Positions 11,555 through 23,245 of a stretch of DNA of 64,000 nt are shown piece after piece (the first letter of the stretch is position 1; every line of letters begins with the position of its first letter). Both the position numbers and the translations under genes were made by a program. The notes beneath the pieces were generated by a model. The model searched no databases. It saw only the letters and a list, made by a program, of their open reading frames with translations, and was not told the DNA's origin. The stretch lies in assembly GCF_000745475.1 (NCBI RefSeq), contig NZ_JQJJ01000010.1, positions 868,001-932,000 on the forward strand, read 5' to 3'. The DNA is from Allobosea sp. UNC402CLCol (GTDB taxonomy: Bacteria > Pseudomonadota > Alphaproteobacteria > Rhizobiales > Beijerinckiaceae).

Positions 11555-11809
11555 GGGCCTGTTCTGTCCGTCCCCGAGGCCGGTCTCTCCCGGCGCTGCC
11601 CGGGCGATGCCGCGTCCGTTTCAATGCGTCTGGCGCCCGCGCCGCCGTCGGGGCCGATGCGGCTGGGTAGCGACCCCGCCGCTTCGTTGGAACCATGCCC
11701 TCTTATAAGGCCAGATCGTGGTAAACAACGCGTGAATCCACTGTTGCACGACAGCCACTCTTTCGGCGCCGCTTCAACCCGTTCGGTTTGTGTGCTTCAG
11801 TCAGGTGAA

Positions 11810-12730
11810 ATGAGCTTTTCCTCTGCCCCGTTTCCGCCCGCGCCCGACGATGTCGTCGGCGAGATCGACCGTCCCTACAGCCTGTACCAGCCGGCGCTGC
11901 AGGTGGTGCCGGTGGTCGTCGATGTGCCCCATGCCGGGAGGCGTTATCCGCCGGGCTTCGTCGAGCAGGCGCGCTTGCCGCTCAAGGGGCTCAGGCGCTC
12001 CGAGGACGCTTTCGTCGACCGGCTGTTCGCGCAGAGCGTCGCGCTGGGCGCCCCGCTGCTCGTCGCGGAATTTCCCCGCGCCTATCTCGACGTGAACCGC
12101 GAGCCCTACGAGCTTGATCCGCGGATGTTCGACGGACGGGTGCCGCCCTTTGCCAATACGCGCTCGATGCGGGTCGCCGGCGGGCTCGGCACGATTCCGC
12201 GAATCGTCGGCGATGCGCAGGAGATCTATTTCGGGCGCATCCCGATCGCGGAGGGCCTCGCCCGGATCGACGCGCTCTATCGCCCCTATCACGCCGGACT
12301 CCGCGGGCTGGTGCAGCGGACGCAAGGGGCGTTCGGCACCTGCATCCTGGTCGATGCCCATTCGATGCCTTCGGCCGGGCTCGACCGCGAGGGGTCGGCG
12401 AAATCGGACATCATCCTGGGCGACCGATTCGGCACCAGCGCGGCCGGCTACATCATCGACATCGCGGAGGAGGCTTTCGCCCGGCTGGGCCTGAGCGTCA
12501 CGCGCAACCGGCCCTATGCCGGCGGCTTCATCACGGAGCATTACGGCGCCCCCGCTGCCGGCGTGCATGCGCTGCAGATCGAGGTCAACCGTGCACTCTA
12601 CATGAACGAGGCGACGCTCGAGCCGCATGACGGCTTCGAGACCTTGCGCGACGCCATATCCCGCGCGCTTGCCGATTGCTTCGCCCGCTGGAGCGGCTGG
12701 CTCGACGAATGGCGCGAGGCGGCCGAGTAG
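11810..12730 (+). CDS. N-formylglutamate amidohydrolase family protein
   Basis: The supported start is ATG 11810 with AGGTGA upstream, giving 306 residues; the open frame extends upstream only by chance. The family hydrolyses N-formyl-L-glutamate to formate and glutamate, the last step of one histidine degradation route. Visible features are VVVDVPHAGRRYPPGF, FPRAYLDVNREPYELD, GLGTIPRIV, CILVDAHSMPS and GGFITEHYGAP, with His and Asp residues expected to hold a metal. No other hut gene is nearby, so a histidine-degradation role is uncertain. It is divergent from cpdR, and its stop precedes the candidate sRNA. Confidence 0.85.
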   Translation: MSFSSAPFPPAPDDVVGEIDRPYSLYQPALQVVPVVVDVPHAGRRYPPGFVEQARLPLKGLRRSEDAFVDRLFAQSVALGAPLLVAEFPRAYLDVNREPYELDPRMFDGRVPPFANTRSMRVAGGLGTIPRIVGDAQEIYFGRIPIAEGLARIDALYRPYHAGLRGLVQRTQGAFGTCILVDAHSMPSAGLDREGSAKSDIILGDRFGTSAAGYIIDIAEEAFARLGLSVTRNRPYAGGFITEHYGAPAAGVHALQIEVNRALYMNEATLEPHDGFETLRDAISRALADCFARWSGWLDEWREAAE

Positions 12731-12767
12731 CCGCCCCCCGTGGCCGCGACACGGCATCGGCCAGCCA

Positions 12768-12866
12768 AGAAAAAAGGGCCGCACACTTGCGTGGCGGCCC
12801 AAGTCTAGGGAGGAAACGCCCAAGGAGGGCAAGCGAAGGTTTGAAGCGATCTCCCCTTCGCAGATG
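12768..12866 (-). ncRNA. Candidate small RNA with CCUCC-exposing hairpins and intrinsic terminator
   Basis: Within the 12731-13067 gap the minus strand folds into four consecutive hairpins: a 7-bp stem (12833-12839 with 12855-12861); GCCC/GGGC (12818-12830) with loop UCCUU; a 4-bp stem (12803-12817) with loop CCUCCCU; and a strong terminator stem (12776-12784 with 12791-12800, one bulge) followed by TTTTTTCTT. No minus-strand protein gene precedes the terminator. Loops resembling anti-Shine-Dalgarno sequence are typical of trans-acting alphaproteobacterial sRNAs. A weak promoter (TTGCGT at 12892-12897, CTTATT near 12870-12875) would start the RNA near 12864. Ends are estimates. Confidence 0.55.
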
Positions 12867-12922
12867 CACAATAAGACTGTGCGGCGCAAAAACGCAAGCG
12901 GATTTGTCGGATATCAAAGCGG

Positions 12923-12941
12923 CCATGCGTTGAACGCATGG
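12923..12941. promoter_or_regulatory. 19-bp dyad upstream of the sRNA and hisN
   Basis: CCATGCGT (12923-12930) and ACGCATGG (12934-12941) are perfect 8-bp arms around TGA. It lies about 25 bases upstream of the putative sRNA promoter on the minus strand and 127 bases before hisN on the plus strand, so it may be an operator for either. Confidence 0.35.
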
Positions 12942-13067
12942 TTGACCCCGAAAATCGTTGCAAACAAAACGATCTATGACATTTGGCAGAGGGCTGCGAT
13001 CTCGCCGGGATCGGACTATGGGCAAGGTTATGTTGCAGAGCACAATAATCCAGCAAGGGACGTCCCG

Positions 13068-13850
13068 ATGAGTGCGGTCGATTTCGGTGCCTTCGTGGCG
13101 GATCTGGCGACGCAGTCGGGCCAGGCGATCCTGCCGTTCTTCCGGGCGCATCATACGACCGAGGACAAGTCGGGCGGGGGCGTGTTCGACCCGGTCACCG
13201 AGGCCGACCGCGCCGGCGAAACGGTCATGCGCCGCCTGATCGGTCAGCATTTCCCGGAGCATGGCCTGCTCGGCGAGGAGTTCGGCAGCGAGAACACCGA
13301 TGCGGACTATGTCTGGGTGCTCGACCCGATCGACGGCACGCGGGCTTTCATCTCGGGCATTCCGGTTTGGGGCACGCTGATCGGGCTGACGCGCAAGGGC
13401 GTGCCGGTCTATGGCATGATGCACCAGCCCTTCACGGGCGAGCGCTACTCCGGCGACGGGCGCGAGGCGCGCTATGAGGGGCCCGGCGGGCCGCGGCGGC
13501 TCAGGACGCGGCAGGTGCCGGACCTTGCGGCGGCGACGCTGATGACGACCTCGCCCGCGCTGTTCCAGGGCGAGGAGGCGCAAGCCTTCCAGCGCGTCGA
13601 GCGCGCGGTGCGGCTCTCGCGCTATGGCTGCGACTGCTACGCCTATTGCATGCTCGCCGCCGGCCATGTCGATCTGGTGATCGAGAGCGGCCTGAAGCCC
13701 TATGACATCGTCGCGCTGATCCCGGTCATCGAGGGCGCCGGCGGTGTCGTCACCTCATGGGATGGCGGGAGCGCTGCCGGGGGAGGCCGCATCGTCGCCG
13801 CCGCCAGCGAGGCGCTGCATGAGGCCGCGCTCGATCTTCTCGCCGGCTGA
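13068..13850 (+). CDS. hisN: Histidinol-phosphatase, inositol-monophosphatase type
   Basis: A 260-residue IMPase-fold phosphatase. ATG 13068 is chosen because AAGGGA lies about eight bases upstream; longer in-frame starts run through the sRNA region. The metal-binding motifs are present in order: FDPVTEADRAGE (about residue 41), LLGEEFGSEN (about 67), VLDPIDGTRAFISG (about 83) and SGLKPYDIVALIPVIEGAGG near the C-terminus. In Hyphomicrobiales, HisN of this family dephosphorylates L-histidinol phosphate in histidine biosynthesis; inositol phosphate activity is the alternative. The last 96 bases overlap the convergent hydrolase gene. Confidence 0.8.
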   Translation: MSAVDFGAFVADLATQSGQAILPFFRAHHTTEDKSGGGVFDPVTEADRAGETVMRRLIGQHFPEHGLLGEEFGSENTDADYVWVLDPIDGTRAFISGIPVWGTLIGLTRKGVPVYGMMHQPFTGERYSGDGREARYEGPGGPRRLRTRQVPDLAAATLMTTSPALFQGEEAQAFQRVERAVRLSRYGCDCYAYCMLAAGHVDLVIESGLKPYDIVALIPVIEGAGGVVTSWDGGSAAGGGRIVAAASEALHEAALDLLAG

Positions 13851-14810
13851 GGCGGCCTCTGCCTGGTCCTCGCCGGGGATGAAGGCGTCGAAGGCGGCCC
13901 AGAACCGGGCACGGATCGCATCGTTCTCCATCAGGATCTCGTGGCGCGCCTCGGGGAAGACCAGCGCCGAACCGGTCTTGAGGCGGGCCGCGAAGCGTTC
14001 GATCGCCGGCGTCGAAACGACGGGGTCCTTACCGGCGGCGATGATCAGGGTCGGCACCTTGACGTCGAGCGCGGCGGAGGGGGCGTTGAGCCGGGCCATC
14101 AGCCGGAAGGCGTTGCGGACCCAGGCGATGGTCGGGTCGCCGATGCTGAGATGGCGCGCCTGCGCCGACAGCCTGCTGTTGCGGGCATAGCGAACCGGGT
14201 CGCTGGTCAGCCGGTTGCCCGCGAAGGGTTTCGTCGCAATGGCGGTGTCGCCGCCGCCGGGGACGAAGGCACGGCCGAAGCCGAGCCAGTACAGGATGCT
14301 GGCGAGCCGGCTCGCCCCGGCAGGGTTCTTCACCATGGTGAGGCCGAGCATGGGGGCGAGCGCGACCATGCGCGAGACCGGCAGGGCGCCGTGACGCGCG
14401 GCATCGAGACAGAGCGCGGCGCCCATCGAATGGGCCAGGACGAAATAGGGCGGCGGGAATTTCGCCTGCATCTCCGCCATCGCCAGGGCGAGGTCGGCCT
14501 CGTAATGCTTCAGCCGGCCGACATGGCCCTTGCGCTCGCGACGGACGAAGCGCTGCGAGCCGCCCTGGCCACGCCAGTCGAAGGCGAGGACATGGAAGCC
14601 GCGCCGGCGCAATTCGGCGATCGTCTCGCTGTAGCGCTCGATGAATTCGGCCCGGCCCTGGACGAGGACGATCGTGCCGCGCACCGGCTTCACGGTCGGG
14701 TGCCAACTGGCGAGGCGCAAGGCGGCGCCGTCGCGCGTCGTCGCCAGCCAGACCTTGCCATGGCCCGGGACGGGATAGTCGGGATCGGCGAAAAAGGCGG
14801 CCTCGGCCAT
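13755..14810 (-). CDS. Alpha/beta hydrolase, lysophospholipase / monoacylglycerol lipase type
   Basis: A 351-residue cytoplasmic hydrolase. GGAG five bases upstream fixes ATG 14810. Features of the Hydrolase_4 (serine aminopeptidase, S33-like) group: oxyanion region IVLVQGRAEFIERY, LAFDWRGQGGSQR, nucleophile Ser in LAHSMGAALCL, Asp in AAGKDPVVS and His in EARHEILMEND. Likely substrates are lysophospholipids or monoacylglycerols. Its last 96 bases overlap the 3' end of hisN tail to tail, so the two coding ends share DNA in different frames. Confidence 0.8.
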   Translation of the reverse strand: MAEAAFFADPDYPVPGHGKVWLATTRDGAALRLASWHPTVKPVRGTIVLVQGRAEFIERYSETIAELRRRGFHVLAFDWRGQGGSQRFVRRERKGHVGRLKHYEADLALAMAEMQAKFPPPYFVLAHSMGAALCLDAARHGALPVSRMVALAPMLGLTMVKNPAGASRLASILYWLGFGRAFVPGGGDTAIATKPFAGNRLTSDPVRYARNSRLSAQARHLSIGDPTIAWVRNAFRLMARLNAPSAALDVKVPTLIIAAGKDPVVSTPAIERFAARLKTGSALVFPEARHEILMENDAIRARFWAAFDAFIPGEDQAEAASAGEKIERGLMQRLAGGGDDAASPGSAPAIP

Positions 14811-15004
14811 TGCTGCTCCGGGCAATGACGCCGGACCGAAAAGTGGACATCACCCTTCGAAAAAATCCGATGTCATCACGATTAGATCGATCGCCGTCAT
14901 CGCGTCCGGTGAGACGCAAGGCAACCTGAGCTCACGCCGCCTGCCGGCCACGCGAACTCGTATCGGGCTTCGTCAGGCCCCGTTTATGCCCTTGGCGCGA
15001 GGCT

Positions 15005-15033
15005 CTTGAAAAGCCGAAAACGCTTCCCCAGAT
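15005..15033 (+). promoter_or_regulatory. Heat-shock (RpoH-type) promoter of hsp20
   Basis: CTTGAA at 15005-15010 and CCCCAGAT at 15026-15033 with 15 bases between match the sigma-32 pattern (CTTGAA, CCCCAT). Predicted transcription starts near 15040, at the beginning of the hairpin-rich leader. Confidence 0.7.
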
Positions 15034-15040
15034 CACTTCT

Positions 15041-15131
15041 GCGCAGGCCGGAACCGGCTGCGTGAAACCCAACCGGGCCCGCGCTCAGGCGAGGCGGGCT
15101 GCAATGAATGTCGCTTTCCGGAGGACACATC
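15041..15131 (+). promoter_or_regulatory. ROSE-type RNA thermometer in the hsp20 leader
   Basis: About 90 bases of leader fold into three hairpins. The first is strong (15042-15062). The second is GCCCGC/GCGGGC (15077-15099). The third, at 15109-15127, pairs TGTC-G-CTT with the Shine-Dalgarno GGAGGACA, leaving a bulged G in the UCGCU segment. A UYGCU segment masking the ribosome site with a bulged G opposite it is the hallmark of ROSE elements on small heat-shock genes in rhizobia. Heating should melt the last hairpin and expose GGAGG. Confidence 0.8.
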
Positions 15132-15605
15132 ATGCGTCATTTCGATCTCTCCCCCCTCTACCGCTCGACCGTCGGCTTCGACCGCCTGTTCTCGATTCTC
15201 GACCAGGCGACCAGCAATGATTCGGCCCCGAGCTATCCGCCCTACAATATCGAGCGTACCGCCGAGAACGCCTACCGCATCACCATCGCGGTCGCGGGCT
15301 TCGGCGAGGCCGACCTCTCGATCGAGAGCAAGGAGAACGCGCTGACCGTCAAGGGCGAGAAGCAGGCCTCCGACACGGCCGAGAAGCGCGAAGTCCTGCA
15401 TCAGGGCATCGCCGCACGCGCTTTCGAGCGTCGCTTCCAGCTTGCCGACTATGTGCAGGTGACGGGCGCCAGCCTCGAGAACGGCCTGCTCCATATCGAC
15501 CTCGTGCGCGAGATCCCCGAGGCCAAGAAGCCGCGCCAGATTCCGATCGGCGCCGGTTCGGCCAAGGTCATCGAGGCCAGGGTCGGGACCGCCAAGGCGG
15601 CGTAA
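15132..15605 (+). CDS. Small heat-shock protein Hsp20 (IbpA-like)
   Basis: A 157-residue alpha-crystallin-domain chaperone that binds unfolding proteins and prevents aggregation. MRHFDLSPLYRSTVGFDRLF is the usual class A rhizobial N-terminus. The alpha-crystallin domain spans about residues 35-130, with YNIERTAENAYRITIAVAGF, LTVKGEK, IAARAFERRFQLADYV and the ENGLLHIDLVREIPE strand. The C-terminal tail has PRQIPI, the I-x-I type anchor for oligomer assembly. GGAGGA upstream sets the start and is the target of the ROSE hairpin. A terminator follows. Confidence 0.93.
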   Translation: MRHFDLSPLYRSTVGFDRLFSILDQATSNDSAPSYPPYNIERTAENAYRITIAVAGFGEADLSIESKENALTVKGEKQASDTAEKREVLHQGIAARAFERRFQLADYVQVTGASLENGLLHIDLVREIPEAKKPRQIPIGAGSAKVIEARVGTAKAA

Positions 15606-15634
15606 TTCCTCACGCCCCGACGGTTTGAAGAGCG

Positions 15635-15661
15635 AGGGCTCCCGGTGACGGGGGCCCTTTT
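15635..15661 (+). terminator. Intrinsic terminator of hsp20
   Basis: AGGGCTCCCG (15635-15644) pairs with CGGGGGCCCT (15649-15658) around GTGA, one G-U pair, followed by TTTT. It lies 30 bases after the hsp20 stop. Confidence 0.8.
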
Positions 15662-15683
15662 CGTTTGGCTATGGAACACAGCC

Positions 15684-15774
15684 GTCATGGTCGGCCTTGT
15701 GCCGGCCATCCCCGTCTTCCCTGATCGAGGGCGGTGTCCAAGACATGGGTGCTCGCCACAAGCGCGAGCATGAC
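15684..15774. repeat. REP-like palindrome (copy 2)
   Basis: Begins GTCATGGTCGGC and ends ATGAC, with inner GGCC-type pairings. Its first 35 bases closely resemble those of the copy at 62974-63072 (shared CCTTGT and CGTCTTC blocks), so both belong to one subfamily. Confidence 0.6.
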
Positions 15775-15838
15775 GAGGGTGGAGCCGGCGTCCCGTTGAC
15801 CGACTGGGGACTTCGCGGACGTCGCGAGCCCCCCAAAG

Positions 15839-16705
15839 TCACTGCAGCGGCGTGACCGGCGCGATCGGCGTTTCAGGCTTGGGTTTGGCCGTGCCGGTAT
15901 CCTGCCCCTGCACCGGAGCCAGCGGTACGGCGGCCTCGGCGGAGGCCGGCGGCGGTGCCGAGAGCGGCGGCTGGCGTTCGGCCGTGTCGGTGCCGCGCAC
16001 ATCCTGCGGATTCACCAGCTTGGGCTTTTCGGTGCCGTTGTCCGGGTTGACCGGGCCGGGCGAAGGCTCGGCGGGGGCGACGGCCGGGGGCGGCGTCTGC
16101 GTCGCCGGCGCGCTGGCCTCGACTGGGGGCTGCGGTGCGGGTGGGGTCGGCGCCTGCTCCGGCGCGGGCGGGGCGGCCGGCGCGGGTGGAACGATGGTCG
16201 CGGGGGCGCTCGCCTCGGCCGGGGGCCTCAACTCGGCCGGGCGCTGCGGCGGCTTCGGCACGAGGCGCGGTCGCGGCGGCTCGCGCTCCTCGCGTGGGTT
16301 GACGCGGGCGATATTCGGCCCCAGGTCGGCCTGGCCGTTGCGCAGCGGCACGCGGCGGATCAGGTTGCCGGCGAAGGCATCGAGGATCAGCCGCTGCCGC
16401 TGGCCGTTCGCCCGCATGCCGTCGACGACATAGGCGTCCTCGCTCCGATAGAGGCGGTCGATCCGGACGAAGCCGTAATTCTCGGCGGCGATGCGGCGGA
16501 TGTCGTAGGCCGTCACCGGCTCGGCGATGCGGGGCGCGGAACGGTAGCCATATCCGTAGCCATAGACATAGGCCGGCGGATAGGGCGCCGGCTCTTCGTA
16601 ATAATAAAACTGGGCGGCGGCGCCTCCCGCCGAGCCGGCGAGTGCACCGGCCACGGCCAGACCCATCAGGCCGATGTGCCTCGACGCGGTCGAACGTTGT
16701 GCCAT
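15839..16705 (-). CDS. Exported PepSY-like protein with long Pro/Ala-rich C-terminus
   Basis: A 288-residue exported protein. A signal peptide (RHIGLMGLAVAGALAGSAGG) ends near AAAQ, residue 32. A Tyr-rich stretch (YVYGYGYGYR) follows. About residues 65-120 look like a PepSY-type domain: DIRRIAAENYGFVRIDRLYR, YVVDGMRANGQRQRLILDAF, GNLIRRVPLR. From about residue 140 the chain is Pro/Ala/Glu-rich with repeats such as EASAPAT, so it is probably an extended linker or cell-wall-spanning tail. Function is unknown; PepSY domains are thought to bind or inhibit proteases. Confidence 0.75.
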   Translation of the reverse strand: MAQRSTASRHIGLMGLAVAGALAGSAGGAAAQFYYYEEPAPYPPAYVYGYGYGYRSAPRIAEPVTAYDIRRIAAENYGFVRIDRLYRSEDAYVVDGMRANGQRQRLILDAFAGNLIRRVPLRNGQADLGPNIARVNPREEREPPRPRLVPKPPQRPAELRPPAEASAPATIVPPAPAAPPAPEQAPTPPAPQPPVEASAPATQTPPPAVAPAEPSPGPVNPDNGTEKPKLVNPQDVRGTDTAERQPPLSAPPPASAEAAVPLAPVQGQDTGTAKPKPETPIAPVTPLQ

Positions 16706-16795
16706 GCCATCTTCCTTAACGAGGTGTCGCGCCTTTCAGTCTTCCTTAGCGATTGCGGCAGGCATGGGGCCGGACCGGGCCGAAAAATCCCTGTG

Positions 16796-17851
16796 TCAGC
16801 CGGAGATCGCCGCGATCAGCCGGTCGACCTCGCCGGGATCGGTCGCGAAGGACATGACGAAGCGGCCGACGATCTCGCCGTCCTGCAAGGCATTGTCGGG
16901 GGCGAGCGAGCGGCCGGGCCAGGAATGGTAGCGCACCTCAGCCGCCGTCAGCCGTTCCTGCGTCGCGGGAGGCAGGATCAGGAAAACCTCGTTGGCCTGG
17001 CAGGGCCAGGCGAGGCGCGCCTCGCCACCGTTGCCGACCGCGTCCGCGAGACGCTTCGCCTGCCCGTTGGCGTGGCGGGCGAGATCGAGCCAATGATCGT
17101 CGGCCAGCAGGGCCTCGAACTGCGCGCCAAGGAAGCGGCCCTTCGACAGGGTCTGGCCGGCGCGCTTGCGACGCCATTTCATCTCCTCCGCGCGGCCGGG
17201 GTCGAAGAAGACCACCGCCTCCACCGCCCAGGCGCCGTTCTTGGTGCCGCCGAAGGAGAGCACGTCGACACCGGCCTTCCAGGTGATCTCGGCCGGCGTG
17301 CAGCCCAGCGTGACCAGCGCATTGGCGAAGCGCGCTCCGTCCATATGGACCGTCAGGTTGCGGGCCGTGACGGCCTCTTTCAGCGCGCGGATTTCGGCCG
17401 GGGTGTAGATCGTGCCGCATTCCGTCGCCTGGGTGACGGAGAGGGCCTGGGCCTGGACATTGTGGAAGCTGCCCTCGTTCAGGTTGCCCAGAGCCCGCGT
17501 CACCGCCTCTGGCGTCAGCTTCCCGCCGATGCCGGGGAGATCGACGAGCTTGGCGCCGTCGCTGAAGAATTCCGGCGCGCCGCATTCGTCCTCGACGATG
17601 TGGCTTTCCTCATGGGTGATGACGGCCCCCCAGGGCCTGACCACGCTGGCGAGCGCCAGGGCATTGGCCGCGGTACCCGTGGTGACCAGGAAGGCGGCGA
17701 CCTCCCGCTCGAACAGCGCTGAGAGGCGCTCCTCGACGCGCTTCGTCCAGTCATCCGCGCCATACCCTGCTGCGGGGCTGTCATTGGCGGCGGCGAGAGC
17801 GGCCATGACGCGGGGGCTGGCGCCGGCGGTGTTGTCGCTGATGAAGTTCAT
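16796..17851 (-). CDS. ltaE: Low-specificity L-threonine aldolase
   Basis: A 351-residue PLP enzyme of fold type I that cleaves threonine or allo-threonine to glycine and acetaldehyde. Features: MNFISDNTAGASP at the start, FLVTTGTAANALAL (phosphate-binding region), VITHEESHIVEDECGAPEFF, VHMDGARFANAL (PLP-binding Asp), and LSFGGTKNGAW with the Schiff-base Lys at 204. The C-terminal region carries RYHSWPG. I see no good ribosome site before ATG 17851, although the homology-like start fits well. It is divergent from the gltB leader region. Confidence 0.88.
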   Translation of the reverse strand: MNFISDNTAGASPRVMAALAAANDSPAAGYGADDWTKRVEERLSALFEREVAAFLVTTGTAANALALASVVRPWGAVITHEESHIVEDECGAPEFFSDGAKLVDLPGIGGKLTPEAVTRALGNLNEGSFHNVQAQALSVTQATECGTIYTPAEIRALKEAVTARNLTVHMDGARFANALVTLGCTPAEITWKAGVDVLSFGGTKNGAWAVEAVVFFDPGRAEEMKWRRKRAGQTLSKGRFLGAQFEALLADDHWLDLARHANGQAKRLADAVGNGGEARLAWPCQANEVFLILPPATQERLTAAEVRYHSWPGRSLAPDNALQDGEIVGRFVMSFATDPGEVDRLIAAISG

Positions 17852-18078
17852 GGAGGAAAGGGTTATGGGGCGGCCCAGCTTCTGCCAAGCGGCGAAGGCG
17901 AGGAGGGGGCTTGCACGCCGTGCCGGTCGGGACCGGCTCAGAACAAGAAGCGCATCGCCGGAGTCGGGCTTTCATGCCGGAAATGTCTCGTGAGAATCGG
18001 ATATCGCAATAAAATTTCGTTTCTGCCTCAAATCGGTGCTTGTGCGCAGATTGGAATTCTGGCAAATTCGTCTCGATA

Positions 18079-18102
18079 GGACAGTGTTGCTGTCCCATTT
18101 TT
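18079..18102 (+). promoter_or_regulatory. GGACAG-N5-CTGTCC dyad with T run
   Basis: GGACAG (18079-18084) and CTGTCC (18090-18095) flank TGTTG, then CATTTTT. It is either an operator dyad or a weak plus-strand terminator. It lies in the AT-richer part of the gap between the threonine aldolase gene and the 23-codon ORF. Confidence 0.4.
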
Positions 18103-18161
18103 CATCGCGCCGACCAAAAGCCGTCCCAGGCTGAGGTCGCGCCGTCGCAACGGAGGCGAGC

Positions 18162-18233
18162 ATGACGAGGGGCCGGGCTGCTAATGCCAAAGCCAACCGC
18201 CGTACGCGCGCCGTCCGTAAAACGACGGCCTAA
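18162..18233 (+). CDS. Possible 23-residue basic peptide upstream of gltB
   Basis: ATG 18162 is preceded by a perfect GGAGG with a five-base spacer. The frame encodes 23 residues, MTRGRAANAKANRRTRAVRK plus TTA, then stops. It lies 232 bases upstream of gltB in the same orientation. A stem-loop GCCGTC/GACGGC (18210-18215 with 18224-18229) overlaps its last codons. It could be a leader peptide that couples translation to gltB expression, or a free-standing microprotein. The composition has no run of Glu or Gln codons, so classical attenuation is not obvious. Confidence 0.4.
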   Translation: MTRGRAANAKANRRTRAVRKTTA

Positions 18234-18465
18234 GACAGGCGCGACCGGGCGATAGCCGCCCGAAGCGCCTGCGGAGGACGCGGGCGCGGTGGAAACAAAG
18301 CGCAAGCAAGCCTCTGACAAAAGACAAGGCCGATCCGTTCTGGCCCCTTCCTTGCTGCCGGCTTCCGGCCGGCTCGGAAAGACCGGCGCGGAAAGGGATG
18401 GTGTGGGCTTGATACGCCTGCCCGCCGGCATCGCGCCGGTGGGTTCCGGCGAGCGGGGTTTGACG

Positions 18466-23148
<4,683 letters not shown>

Positions 23149-23245
23149 GCGAAACGCCACCTGCCGGGGCCGTCACGGTCCCGGCACCCGGAACAGGTTA
23201 AGGCATGCGCGCGGGGCGACCCGGGCACAGGGCGAGAGAAACGGC

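Noticed and set aside
11126..11809. N-terminal extension of the N-formylglutamate amidohydrolase frame
   Set aside because: It runs antisense through cpdR, has no conserved sequence, and the ATG at 11810 has its own ribosome site.
12627..13067. N-terminal extension of the HisN frame
   Set aside because: It covers the sRNA candidate and the end of the previous gene; HisN proteins begin near the ATG at 13068.
18079..18102. A sigma-54 promoter near the gltB leader
   Set aside because: A TGGCA-like half occurs at about 18060, but the matching GC twelve bases further is missing.
18289..18465. 59-residue N-terminal extension of GltB
   Set aside because: GltB propeptides before the catalytic Cys are short; the extension is basic and random-looking, and the ATG at 18466 gives a normal length.
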